Below are positions 53,397-63,727 of a DNA stretch of 64,000 bases, in pieces. The DNA lies in contig CM068587.1 of the NCBI GenBank assembly GCA_035048485.1, forward strand, positions 43,709,842-43,773,841. The letters are read 5' to 3'. The notes beneath the pieces are model-generated. The model searched no databases and was not told the origin of the DNA. It was given only the letters and a program-made list of their open reading frames with translations. The first letter of the stretch is position 1; each line of letters starts with the position of its first letter. This DNA is from Pteria penguin. Taxonomy: Eukaryota; Mollusca; Bivalvia; Pterioida; Pteriidae. A program made the position numbers and the translations under genes.

Positions 53397-55291
53397 GTTG
53401 TTACTATCTGTGCAGCTTACATGAAAGAAATCATGGTCATACATTTAAATTCACTATATGTCTAAATCCTATTTAATCTTTATAAGAATCAGGATAAAAA
53501 TGACACTTTAAGAATTGTTTGTTTAAAATAAAATGGTATAAATTTTAAATAATGAGCTGTAAGCTCAGGTGAGCTATTGTCACAGTGCTTCATTTGGGAG
53601 ACTTTTGTGTTCGCTAGACCACATTTGCTTATATTTATGATTATGATTTCATGTACAACAATGAATTATAAATTTGAAATTAACATTTATCAGAATTAAA
53701 GACTTAATGTCAGAGCTAGAAGAATTTTCCTCTGGCTAGTAAAAGTTTGGGCTGGACTAGCCCTACTGGCTAGTGATGTAAAAAGTGTTCAGAATGACTG
53801 TTATGATTTTTGATCGGAATTGCGTAATTCCAGACCCTAGTCGTTACAATATGCTGTGGTGAACGCGTGGAATGCAGAAAATACATCCTCGTGTATAAAT
53901 AGGTCGTCGATATTTAGAAAAAGCGTGATTAGATTTACTTTAAGTACTTATAGTTCATATTGTACGAGGCAATACAAGATAAGTTTGATCAGATGAGAAA
54001 ATAAATGTGCCGTTATTCCATCGATTTAGACGAGTTATATTCATGTGCTGGAGGACATGCAGTCTTTCCGAATACTCGACGGAAAGTCCCGAAAAAGTAC
54101 GATTGACATTATTGTGTGGCTGTGCCGTAATTTAAGAAGTATACTACTAGTCCGTACTAGTATCCGTTGTATTATAATTAATAAAACTTGAGAATATCGC
54201 TTCTTTTTATAGCAGTGGAATTCAAAGTTCTCTACAATCTTCTCGTCACAACGATAAACAAACGTCTTGGTAGTTGTTGATGTGTAATGCTACTAAAAAT
54301 AGCCAGTTATTTATAGATCTACATGTGTAGACGTAGTTTTTCCCAAATGTACATGTACAGCGGGAGACTGTCCAGATTGCTAATTTCACACTAGTCAAGA
54401 TCAAAAGTGATAAGAAAGAATGAGATAACTATATAGTACGAGACAGAGACGTACAGGGGTGTACAGGGCAGAGCCGTTGTTTATATGAAAACAAGCACCT
54501 GTGCGCAGACCGTGTTTTTGTCAATACTGATCCTAAACATTTGTCGCTTGGTGTGTGATCTCTTGGTGGATCACGACTTTATTACCTTTGATGTACTTGA
54601 TCATGCAATTCCGACCTTGAGGACTTTCAGGTCCTTTCATTTTCTTATTTGTTTCTGTGAAGAGGAGGAATTATGAAATTACACCATCATGTGTGAGAAT
54701 TTGTGGTCACTTAAGTACTGAATTAAGTACATCATTGTATATGTTGTCAAAAGAAGGTAATTTCCATTACTAAATATAGACATAAGGCTTTCGACTTTAG
54801 ATTAGTACAACTGGGGGTTGGGACCAAGAAGGCAAAAGTTTTGAGAAAATAGATGTATATTAGCATTAACTGTAGAATTTTGATTTGACAAAAAAAACCT
54901 CAATATGTAATATATCTATGAAAAAGCAACACTATGATATATTGGACATTATCCACCAAAATATATGGACCATGTGGTAAGACCTCAAAGTACCTTGTTT
55001 TAGGTTCAAATCTTATAGGAGAGTTGACTGAAATTTATAGACAGAAGCTATTCAAATATTTTTATTATAAGTGGAGATGGTATTCCCAGGGTTTTGGAAT
55101 GTTTGGTTCTTCCAACCCATACAGTGTTTTGACTGGTCTATACCCCACTGTCCATCAATTTAGCCTTGTTTTTATCCAATAATTTGACATCTATATTTCA
55201 TTTTAATGTCAGTCAAAAATTATGGAAAGCTTGTTTTTTATGTTTTACTTTTGTAATTTGGGGCTCTTTTTTTTTGTTTTGTAAGGTTATT
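53397..55291. other. 5' flank of the SRSF-type exon
   Basis: Mostly non-coding. 53547-53582 is a fragment of the AGCTCACC hairpin end (GCTCAGGTGAGCTATTGTCA). The open frames at 54485 and 54934 have no motif. An upstream promoter or 5' UTR exon of the SRSF-type gene may lie here but cannot be pinned. Confidence 0.4.
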
Positions 55292-55414
55292 ATGGGAACT
55301 CGAGTTTACATTGGCCGATTATCACACCATGCAAGGGAGAGAGATGTTGAAAGGTTTTTCAAAGGCTATGGTCGTCTGAATGATGTCATGTTAAAGAATG
55401 GCTATGGATTTGTG
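55292..55414 (+). CDS. SR splicing factor (SRSF4/5/6 type), first coding exon
   Basis: ATG at 55292 opens MGTRVYIGRLSHHARERDVE then RFFKGYGRLNDVMLKNGYGFV. This is the N-terminal half of the first RRM of the SRSF4/5/6 (B52) family, with the RNP2 strand VYIGRL and the beginning of RNP1 (GYGFV). A consensus donor follows (TTTGTG|GTAAGT at 55414/55415), at the place where this family's genes have an intron within RNP1. The partner exon starting Glu-Phe is not seen in the remaining 8.6 kb and probably lies beyond the window. SR proteins bind exonic enhancers and guide spliceosome assembly in the nucleus. This is the clearest host gene piece in the window. Confidence 0.85.
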
Positions 55415-55904
55415 GTAAGTAATTTTGCTTATCAGATTCAAAAGACTCCATAATGATGGTGAGTTGTTTGTCTTCATTAAATACATGTATACTTCTACCA
55501 ACAAAGTTTTTGGAGTATACATACCAGTACTGGAAACAGGTAGTCAGTCTATTGATCCCTTTGTACATACATGTGTATTGATTTTCATTTTGTAAATAAC
55601 TATCTTTCATTTAGAGTCAGAAAACTGAACAGACAGCTCAGAAGGATGGCCCCTGTTGATTTGGGGTCCAAAAGTCAGAAGTCCATTTAAGTGAATTTGA
55701 TGTAGCAAAATGGTTACTATGTCATAACTCATTTCTGTTTTCACCTGGCATAACAAGACAAAATACACAGATACCTATAGATTTTTGGGTCAGAGATCAA
55801 GGAAAGTGATATAGAAGAGAAAACTGAAGACACCTGACAAAGCTTTATGACAAAAATCACCAAGGACATTCACACAGAACATGATAATAGTAGGATATAC
55901 ACTG
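55415..55904 (+). other. Intron of the SRSF-type gene (start)
   Basis: Follows the GTAAGT donor. No further SRSF exon is seen. The Naiad tail, AGCTCACC element and Naiad copy that follow up to 63 kb would all lie within this intron if the gene continues to the right. Confidence 0.5.
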
Positions 55905-56450
55905 AAAAACGACAGTACAAAAATATTCGATTGTGCTGCGGTTATGATACTGACTTAGGATGGTCAGTTGAAGTAACAAATATCATTCAATTTGTGTGGT
56001 TAACTGGTTTATGGGCGCCAACCTTCCCACTCACCACAAAAGCAGCACAATAAAAGGACACACAATTAAAAATTTATAAATAATCCTCCATATAGAGAAC
56101 AAGGATCAACAGGTTTCTCAAGAAGAGAGGTCATTAAAATATTATTACACAAGAAAAGTTTATAGAATATTCAGTAATATGTTGCTATCAGAAATATGCA
56201 AGGCTACATAAACATAGTAAACTGTGCTCTGCCTGTCTGTAAGTCGAGCTCAGATCCTTGATCCATAGGAGTCCTGACTAACAGTCAGAGGGGACAAGGA
56301 TCAGGACCTTGTCTCCTCTGAAAAAGTTTGGACAAGGCCTGTCATAGAGTCCCTACCGCCCTGTTAGTCAGCATGCAACGCTCAAGTAAAAATCTGCATT
56401 GGGTTGTAGAGGGACCCAATACAAGAAGTATGGTCTTAGCGATGACCGGT
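55905..56450 (-). mobile_element. Naiad family 2, 5'-truncated 3' tail (copy 3)
   Basis: The minus-strand match to 60300-60810 is more diverged. It contains the very end of the RT ORF (RAVGTL then UGA), the SECIS-like fold (56301-56345) and the distal UTR (TTATAAATTTTTAATTGTGT, GGTAAGTT/GGGAAGGTTGG). Coding sequence beyond about 56450 is missing. Confidence 0.7.
56301..56345 (-). promoter_or_regulatory. SECIS-like element of Naiad tail copy 3
   Basis: Same fold as at 60680-60725. Where that copy has a U-U mismatch in helix II, this one has a U-A pair. The lower GGGAC/GTCCC helix is kept. Preservation of the fold with base changes in a diverged copy supports a selected RNA structure. Confidence 0.6.
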
Positions 56451-56741
56451 AGAAAACAATTTACTCCTCATGAGTCATGAAAGACATTATTTCTGACTTC
56501 ACAGGACTAAATTTCCTTTTCATCTTTTCAATAATAAATTGCACAAACCTATGAAGGATATTAATGAACAGATGAATAGTGAATACAGTGAAAACTGTCT
56601 AAACTACAGAGAAACAAGAACAGAGATTTTGTCTGCTTTGAATGGATGTTTGACATTTTAGAGAGAAGAATGATATGCTAATTTTTTTGAATCAATGAAT
56701 GTTTTTGAACTCTGAATTTCAAAGATAGGCCTCACTTACCT
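56451..56741. other. Non-coding spacer
   Basis: AT-rich. Nothing is recognised. Confidence 0.4.
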
Positions 56742-58258
56742 TTTAGCTCACCTGAGCCAAAGGCTCAAGTGAGCTATAGTCATAATGCACCGTCTGTTGT
56801 CCGTCGCCGTCGTCGTCCGTCCGTTGTTAACTTTTTCACATTTTCGACTTCTTCTCTGGAACTACATTGCAGATTGCGATGAAACTTTGCATAAATGATG
56901 TACTCAAGGTCCTCTACTAAAATTGTGTTCAGGATCCAGATTCCCTCAGGGGTGGATCCAGGGCGGGACCAAAAGTGCCCAAAATGGTACCCCACTTCAA
57001 ACATCTTCTCCTCCAGAACCAGTACATAAATGGGGAAACTAATTGCATTTCAACAATCTATAAAGATGGGTTATCAAAAATTGTGTTCAGGGTTAAGATC
57101 CGTCAAATAGTAATGTACGCTTTTTTTTATGTGTTTCTGTAATTTCAATGCAGAAAAGTGTCCTGTTTTTCAGTTAATTGATATTGATGATTTCTTAATG
57201 ACTATTTTCAAATTTTGATCATAATTGTGATAAGGAATATTACTGTGCAGGAATTTTGTCAATATCTCAATTTTAGGATTTTTTATGAATTTTTTAAAAC
57301 TTACAAAAAAATGGTGGTGGGGTTGTCCATTTTTCACATTTTCAGGTTTTTCTGCAAAACTGTTCAAAGGATTTTTATGAATCTTGATAGAAATAAATCA
57401 CTTATAATCCTCATCAAATTTTGTTGTTTTTGTCCAGACCTCTTTACAGATGGCGCCACCATAGTCAAAAGTAGGTTAGAAAAGAGTACCCTCCTTTGAC
57501 AATATTCTTCTTCATACGGGCGGAATCCAGAGACAAACAGAATGCATAGAAATGATCTAGAGGGATGAGTGAAGATGTATTGTCATTTTGGTTCCCTTCC
57601 AAAATCAAATTTTAGAATTTTTTTTTTGACATTTGTTTGGACTTTGGGATTTCATTGCAGAAAAGTGTCATATTTCCTAGTTAATTCATAATGATGATTT
57701 CTTATGGACTATTGTGATCATAATTATGATAAGGAATGTTACTTTGAAAGAATTTTAAAAGACTTCCAAATGAGGGTGTGTAGGAAAAATTCTTCACAGT
57801 TTTAACTTCTGCTGTTATACCACATGAAAGATTTTAATGAAACATGGAATACATGAAGTACTATAGGTCTTCTATCAATTTTCTAAATTTCGTCCAAATT
57901 GGTTAACAGATAATTCCACCAAGTCTAAAAACTAGGTCTCACAATGGTACATATACCACTTGGTAATTAAAATATGGAGAGTAGCGGTTCAAATCCAGCT
58001 GTGATCAAAAATGTTTTTTATTTCTTTACACATCTAATAAGTTTTTAGGTGTTTCTCAACACTCAACATATGAAATTAGGCAATTTTAGATCTGGACAAT
58101 ATTTGAAACAATTGTTGTTCTTGACCCAAACTTGAAATCAGTCAACAAAAGGCCCCAACTAAAGAAAATGACTTACTTGTTGCCCTGAATCACATACTGC
58201 AGAGACAGAGAATATGCTTAATATCAAAATCACCTGAATGGATGTGCAAAAAGTGTTG

Positions 58259-59365
58259 TTTTTAGCTCTAATGGTCTCGACCAGTCGAGCTCATGCGATG
58301 GTCCTTCGTCCGTTGTCCGGCCGTCCGTTGTCCGGCTGTCCGGCCGTCCGGCCGTCCGTCCGTAAACAATTTATTTGTTCCCTCTTCTTCTCTGAAGGTA
58401 TATGTCCCAGAGACTTAATTATGGTTTCATCTTGTTCGATTGGTGGTCTAGTTGTGCATGTGCAATTTTGGTCCAGTTCGGACCCCCTGAGGTCCCACAA
58501 AGGGGCGTGGTTCCAAAATCTTGTTCCATCTTCTTCTCTAAAGGTATTTGCCTCAGAGACTTAATTATTGTCTCATCTTGTTAAGTAGATGGTTTAGTTA
58601 TGCATGTGCCATTTTGGTCCTGTCCGGACCACTTGGGGTCCTAACAATGGGGCGTGGTCCCAAAATTTTGTTCCCTCTTCTTCTCTGAAGGTATATGTTT
58701 CAGAGAGCTAATTAGGGTCTGATCTTGCTGGGTAGGCAGTCTAGTTGTGCATGTGCAATTTTGGTCCAGTTCGGACCCCTTGGGGTCCCACAAAGGGTGT
58801 GGTCCCAAAATTGTGTTATGTCTTCTACTATAAAGGTATATGTTCCCGGGACCCAATAACATTCTCTTCTTGTTTGGTATGTGGTTTAGTGGTACATGTG
58901 CAATTTTGGTCCAGTTCGGACCCCCTGGGGTCCCACAAAAGGGGTGTGGTCCCAAGATGTTGTTCCCTCTTTTTCTCTAACAATATATGTCCCACAGACT
59001 AAATTATAGTCTAATCCTGTTTGGTATGATGTCTAGTTGTACATGTGCAATTTTGGTCCAGTCTGGACCACTTTGGACCCCTACAAAGGGGTGTGGTCCC
59101 AAGATTCTGTGCCTTCTTTTTCCCTGAGGGTATAAATCCCAGAGACCTCTTTGTGGTTTCTTCTTGTTTGGGTGGTCTAGTTGTGCATGTGCAATTTTTG
59201 GTCTAGTCTGGACCCCTGGGGCCCCTTAAAGGGCGTGAACATATCCCCCCCCCCCTTGATTTGAAAGAGGGGCACATTCCCCCGCTGTTGCCCCACCCTT
59301 TTAAAAGATAATAAGAGGAAACCAGTAGAGCTTCAGTCTCGACAGAGACTTCTGGTTTATTGTGG
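58259..59365 (+). repeat. Nested AGCTC-type repeat with about 145-bp tandem units
   Basis: Begins TTAGCTCTAATGGTCTCGAC with CCAGTCGAGCT. It continues through a CCGTCCGG-rich tract, then five to six tandem units of about 145-150 bp carrying TTCTTCTCTGAAGGTATATG, ATGTGCAATTTTGGTCCAGT and GGGGTGTGGTCCC. It ends near AGTAGAGCTTCAGTCTCGAC. The open frames across it are periodic repeat products. It resembles the fragment at 39264. Confidence 0.65.
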
Positions 59366-59424
59366 TCTGAAATAAATTTGACATATTTTCAACATTTGTG
59401 TTGACTTAGTCACAGTAATGCAAA

Positions 59425-59659
59425 ATTCTAATGCATTATGATTGTAACACGCGATCTCATTCGCTGTCCGATTTAAAAACTGCAAGGGTATTCACGATAC
59501 CCCTGCAGTTTTTGATATGATGTCACGATACCCTGCAGTTTCTGATTTGTGACGTCACGATACCCTGCAAGTTTTGATATGACTGTGATTAGCGAATTGA
59601 CTTAGAAAACCATAACTCTCTGCCTCTAATTGTATTTGTTTTGTTAAATGCATTAGAAT
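59425..59659. mobile_element. TIR insert with ATTCTAATGCATT ends
   Basis: Ends are ATTCTAATGCATT and AATGCATTAGAAT. Inside, the motif CACGATACCC(C)TGCA(G/A)TTT is repeated three times, with an inverse GCAAGGGTATTCACGATACC at the start. The element is absent from the matching site in copy 2 of the host repeat (49400). Confidence 0.6.
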
Positions 59660-59826
59660 GGGGTTACCATGCTTGTGTTTTACAAAAACTGACAGGGTAT
59701 CGGCGAATACCCTGTCAGAAATTTCCGTTTCACAGCTAGGCTAATGCCTCGCAGTGAAACTTAATTTCTGACAGGGTATTCGCCGATACCCTGTCAGTTT
59801 TTGTAAAACACTTGCATGGTAACCCC
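59660..59826. mobile_element. 167-bp fold-back element
   Basis: Near-perfect palindrome from GGGGTTACCATGC to GCATGGTAACCCC, with arms of about 70 bases containing TTTTACAAAAACTGACAGGG and a shorter inner palindrome (GGGTATCGGCGAATACCC) within each arm. It abuts the preceding TIR insert. Either the two together are one composite or this is a second insertion. Confidence 0.65.
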
Positions 59827-59912
59827 TAAATAAATGAATTCTTTCTTCCTGCATGACTGATCATCTAGGTACTCAGGTGAGCGATATAGGCCCACTTGGG
59901 CCTCTTGTTTAA

Positions 59913-60220
59913 GTCCTGCCATTGAAAATGGTCCAGACATATAACTATTTCCCCTTAAAGTTTGGTATACTGATACATCACATGACAAGTTCTGATACGG
60001 TTTTTAGTTCACCTTAGCTGAATGCTCAAGAAAAGCTTTTTCTGATCACTTTTTGACTTCAGAACTGCTTGAAGAATTTTGATGAAACTTGGTATAAGTG
60101 AAGTAGTATAGGTCCTCTACCAAGTTTGTTCATTTTGCCCAAATCCACTGACAGGTGGTGCCACCATGGCAAAAAAATTGGCTCCAGACAGTACTCCTCT
60201 TTGACAGTCGTCTTTCTCCG
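59913..60220 (+). repeat. Degenerate AGCTCACC-like element interrupted by Naiad copy 2
   Basis: 60000-60220 (TTTTTAGTTCACCTTAGCTG, then GGTCCTCTACCAAGTTTGTT and GGTGCCACCATGGC) resembles the family interior. It breaks off where the Naiad 3' end begins at 60221, and similar text continues near 62930-63250. Confidence 0.45.
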
Positions 60221-62925
60221 AAAAAAGAGGAGTTACTGGCTCAGTTATGTGGCAGAAGTCATCATGGAGTTATACAATACATGAATATAAATAATATACT
60301 AGAACATATAACACTTTACAAAAATATTTGATTGTAGTGCAATTACAATACCGACTTAGGACGGTCATTTACTTTGACAAAAGCCAAACAAATGGTGTGG
60401 TTAACCGGTTTACGGGCCCACCTTCCCACTAACCGTAACGGCAGAACAATCAAAGGACGTACATTTAAAAATTAATAAATAATCCTCCATGTAAAGAACA
60501 AGGGTCAACAGGTATCGCATATTGAGAGGTCATAAAAATATAAACAAGGTATTGTAAAACACATAATGGTATAAAAATATATGCGACATCAACATGATAA
60601 ACCGTGCTGTGCCAGTCTGAAAGCGAGTTAAGACCCTAGATCTGTAGGAGTCCCGACTAACAGTCAGAGGGGACGAGGTTCAGGACCATGTCTCCTCTGA
60701 AAGAGGTTTGGACAAGGCCCGTCATATAGTCCCCACCGCCCTGTTAGTCAGCGTGCAACGTTCAAGTAAAAGTCTGCATAAGGCTGTAGAGGGGCCAAAT
60801 ACAAGACCTATAGTCTTTTTGATGATCTCAATATCATATTGTTTATTAAGAAGACGTTTGACTATTTTATTACATGATAAAATAACGTTATCGGAGCCTT
60901 TTACTTTCCTTAGTTTATATACGAGATCACCGTAAAAATTAGGATGGGAAATTCCATTGGATACATACTGTTGAAAAGAAATATTTCCAAATTTAGATAG
61001 AAGTTCTGAATAAGATCTGAAGAATTTGCCGAATGTTTTTCTTAGCTTGTGATATCTGTAACCCTGAGTTATAAGTTTAGTAGTAATTTGTAAATTTTGT
61101 TTATGAAAGTCCAAAACATCGGTGCAGCCTCTGACAAATGGAACTAATTGAGATATATAGATACCATATGATGGGAGTCGAGGGACATCGCCATCCAAGT
61201 AAGGGAAATTTACAATAGGAAATCCAAAATCCTCACGTTTATCATAAATATTAGTATATATTAAGTGGTTGATAATTTTGATGTTTAAATCTAAGAAAGG
61301 TGTAGATTTATCTCAAGTATTAGCTTTATTCAGTGTGAGTTCTGGTGGATATATTTGTGATATAAATTGTTCGAATTCAGGGTTGTCGATAACCAAAATG
61401 TCATCCAGATATCTGCAAGTATTATTAAATTTGTCAATGAGGTCAAAACGTTTTGATTTTTGAATAGAAACCATAAAATCCCTCTCATAACAATAAAGAA
61501 ATAAATCTGCTATCAGAGGCGCGCAGTTAGTACCCATAGGAATCCCAACTATTTGTTGATATATCTTGCCATCAAATTGCACAAAAATATTACTCATGAG
61601 AAAATCTAGTGCTTTACATAATTACTTGCAAGTCCAGTATTTATATGAAGTATATTGTTTGTTGGAAAAGAATCGGCAGTTATTGGAAGTACATATGTAC
61701 GATTTAGATTCTCTGTGAAAACACCATATAAAAAGACAGCAACTTGCTTTTAATCAAATCACGAGGTAGAAATGTATAAAGTGTAGAAAAATGAAATGTA
61801 GAAATTTGAGTCGCTTTGAAATTTAGCGAAAGAAGTTTGTCTATAACTTCATGAGAATTTTTAATCGACCAAAAGTAATTGATGTTACTATTATGAAATG
61901 CGACATCACAATATTTGATAATATGATCTTTTATAGCAGTTAGAGCAGACGTAATATGCTTCGATAGTACCGTAGTAGAGCAGTGGCTAGAATTAGATAT
62001 CAGACGTGATTTATATGGACTTTTATGTAATTTTGGGAGCCAATATATGGTTGGTAGATCAGATTGATCAGTTTTAATTTTGAAGTTGGACATTGTCATG
62101 AAGTGATCTGCAAGGTGCTGTCTTTTGAGGTAGGGCTTTCCACATATGTATGAGTGGAGTTTAATTCGTTTTTAAGCACTTCAATATAATATAGTTTTCA
62201 AACAACTATTATGTTATTACCTGCTTTATCAGCAGGAACAAAGACATATTTAGCATGTAAGTCAGCTATCTTCTTTTTAATAGAATTTGTCGTCAATATA
62301 TTAAGCTGTTGAAATAAATGCGGATTTTCCGTAAAGTTCATGATACGGATATCGACAATTCTTAAAATCTCGTATTTCCAATCATTAAGAGCATGCACCT
62401 TTACCAGTTCTTTTTTACACCAACGTTTACAATATGTAGTTAAAGCATCTTCTATAATGTCACAGCATTTATTGAAATCTGTCCTAGACGGTAACCTATA
62501 TTTAGGTCCTTTTCCAAAAAGGGTGCGCAATTTCTTGTCCGAAATACAGTTTAGGTCACCAATAATAACTTGACCTGCCAGTGTATAAACATATTTAGAA
62601 TTTTCACAAGAACACGACGAAGGAATAGAGTCTGAAACATCAGGGTTAGATGTAACTTTATTTTAATCTAAAATAAGATTTCTTATAGGCTTTTTGTACT
62701 GGTAACAAATAAGTGGAGATTCTAAATTCTCAAAATATTGGGGGATTTTAGATGTGACTCTATGGTCACGGAAAATATTAGAAATGTTAAGTAGATCGAA
62801 GCCTTTATTAATAAATTTAATTTTGAGAAATTGCTGCTTGGGTGGAAGAGACGGAATACGAGGAATGAGTTTATTATATGAAAATAAAATAATCAAATTG
62901 AGTTTATATCAATCAGAACCACTGT
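60221..62925 (-). pseudogene. Naiad family 2 (selenoprotein-type), copy 2, the most complete
   Basis: From right to left on the minus strand it holds the linker (FINKGFDLLNISNIFRDHRV), the CxC motif in SCSCENSKYVYTLAG (about 62595-62640), GDLNCISDKKLRTLFGKGPK, the PADKAGNNIIVV block then UGA (62198-62200), the RT fingers WLPKLHKSPYKSRLISN, HFSTLYTFLP, GIPMGTNCAPLIADLFLYCY, YLDDILVIDNPEF, an in-frame UGA (61313-61315), FGFPIVNFPYLDGDVPRLPS and RAVGTI ending at UGA 60722-60724. A TAA near 62672, a one-base deletion near 62109, a frameshift near 61725 and a TAA near 61621 are ordinary decay. The GIY-YIG domain is missing. The 3' UTR holds a SECIS-like fold at 60669-60734. Confidence 0.78.
60669..60734 (-). 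promoter_or_regulatory. SECIS-like element, best preserved
   Basis: On the minus strand helix I is GGGGAC (60729-60734) pairing with GTCCCC (60669-60674). Then comes an internal loop, AUGA (the quartet's 5' half) opposite UGA, and helix II GGGCCTTGTCC with AGACATGGTCC (10 of 11 positions pairable except one U-U, counting a G-U; the last C-A is open). The apical loop has AAA and a mini-stem CCTC/GAGG. This is the layout of a type II SECIS. The AUGA overlaps the UGA that ends the ORF. Confidence 0.65.
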
Positions 62926-63316
62926 ATGAATAATAAAACTAATGGCATCTGAGTGATATAGAGGGATGTATGTTTCAAGTTTGTTCATTTCGTTGAAGTC
63001 GGACAAAGAATTTTTGATGTTTTTTTTGTTTACATTTTCTCGGACTTTAGCAACTAAATAGCATGGTTTTGATAAATATTTTGTCTATAGATGACTTTTG
63101 CCACACTGAAATGCTTATTTCAGCCAGGATGTGATATAGGAATGCTTTTTTTGAAAGAATAATCTCAAAATTTCAATTTCTTGGTTTTTCCTGAATGTTT
63201 TAAGATAGCAAAAAGGTAGAGGAGAGTGTTATTTTTCATGTGCAGTGTTTTGTATGTCTCACATTACTGATATACACACCTATACATTAGCATCAGGCCT
63301 CCAACTACAGACCAAG
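62926..63316. other. Non-coding, remains of an AGCTCACC-like repeat
   Basis: Words such as CAAGTTTGTTCATTT and TTTTCTCGGACTTT recall the family interior. No gene is seen. Confidence 0.4.
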
Positions 63317-63727
63317 CCGGTGGGGCCTAATGGATATGGTGCTCGTCTCATGATCGAGAGTTCCCGGGTTTGACTCCCGCATTGGGCGCACCGATGTTAT
63401 GTCTTTCGGATGAGACAATAAAAACGAGGTCCCGTTTCACGGTAGACGTGGCATGTAAAAGATCCCTCACTGCTTTGGGTGGGTCTGTTGCAAATGTCTA
63501 AATTTGTATGGAATGCATCAGGCAGATGCTGTCACCATATTTGTGAGATAATCGTGGAGTGACGTAAAACAATATTCAATCATTCGGTAGATGCGGCACG
63601 TAAAAGATCCTTCACTGCTTTGGGTGAGTCCCTTTCAAAGGTCTAAATTTGTATGCAATGCATCAGGCAGATGCCGTCACCATGTACATGAAATAATCAT
63701 GGAGTGACGTAAAACAATAATCAATCA
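63317..63727 (+). mobile_element. V-domain SINE (RUDI-like) with duplicated 3' half
   Basis: The tRNA-derived head has a B-box-like GGTTTGACTCC (63367-63377). The central TCTTTCGGATGAGACAATAA and CGAGGTCCCG block is the V-SINE conserved domain known from vertebrates and from the molluscan RUDI family. The tail is GGAGTGACGTAAAACAATA with ATCAATCAA. The 3' half (GTAAAAGATCC to the ATCA tail) occurs twice, at about 63440-63585 and 63587-63727. SINEs are copied by LINE enzymes; whether the LINE piece that follows is its partner is unknown. Confidence 0.75.

Larger units (their letters stand above)
56742..59912 (+). mobile_element. AGCTCACC-family element, copy 3, with nested insertions
   Basis: Same ends as copy 2: TTAGCTCACCTGAGCCAAAG with its hairpin partner at the left, and AGGTGAGCGATATAGGCCCA with CTTGGGCCTCTTG at the right. 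Comparison with copy 2 shows two inserts: a different repeat at about 58250-59365 and a palindromic composite at 59425-59827. Removing them restores the text of copy 2 (GGATGTGCAAAAA then GTCTGAAAT; AGTAATGCAAA then AATAAATGAAT). Confidence 0.65.

Noticed and set aside
58238..59002. Several frames with HVQFWSSSDPL and QLNYGF repeats on both strands
   Set aside because: Periodic products of the 145-bp tandem units.
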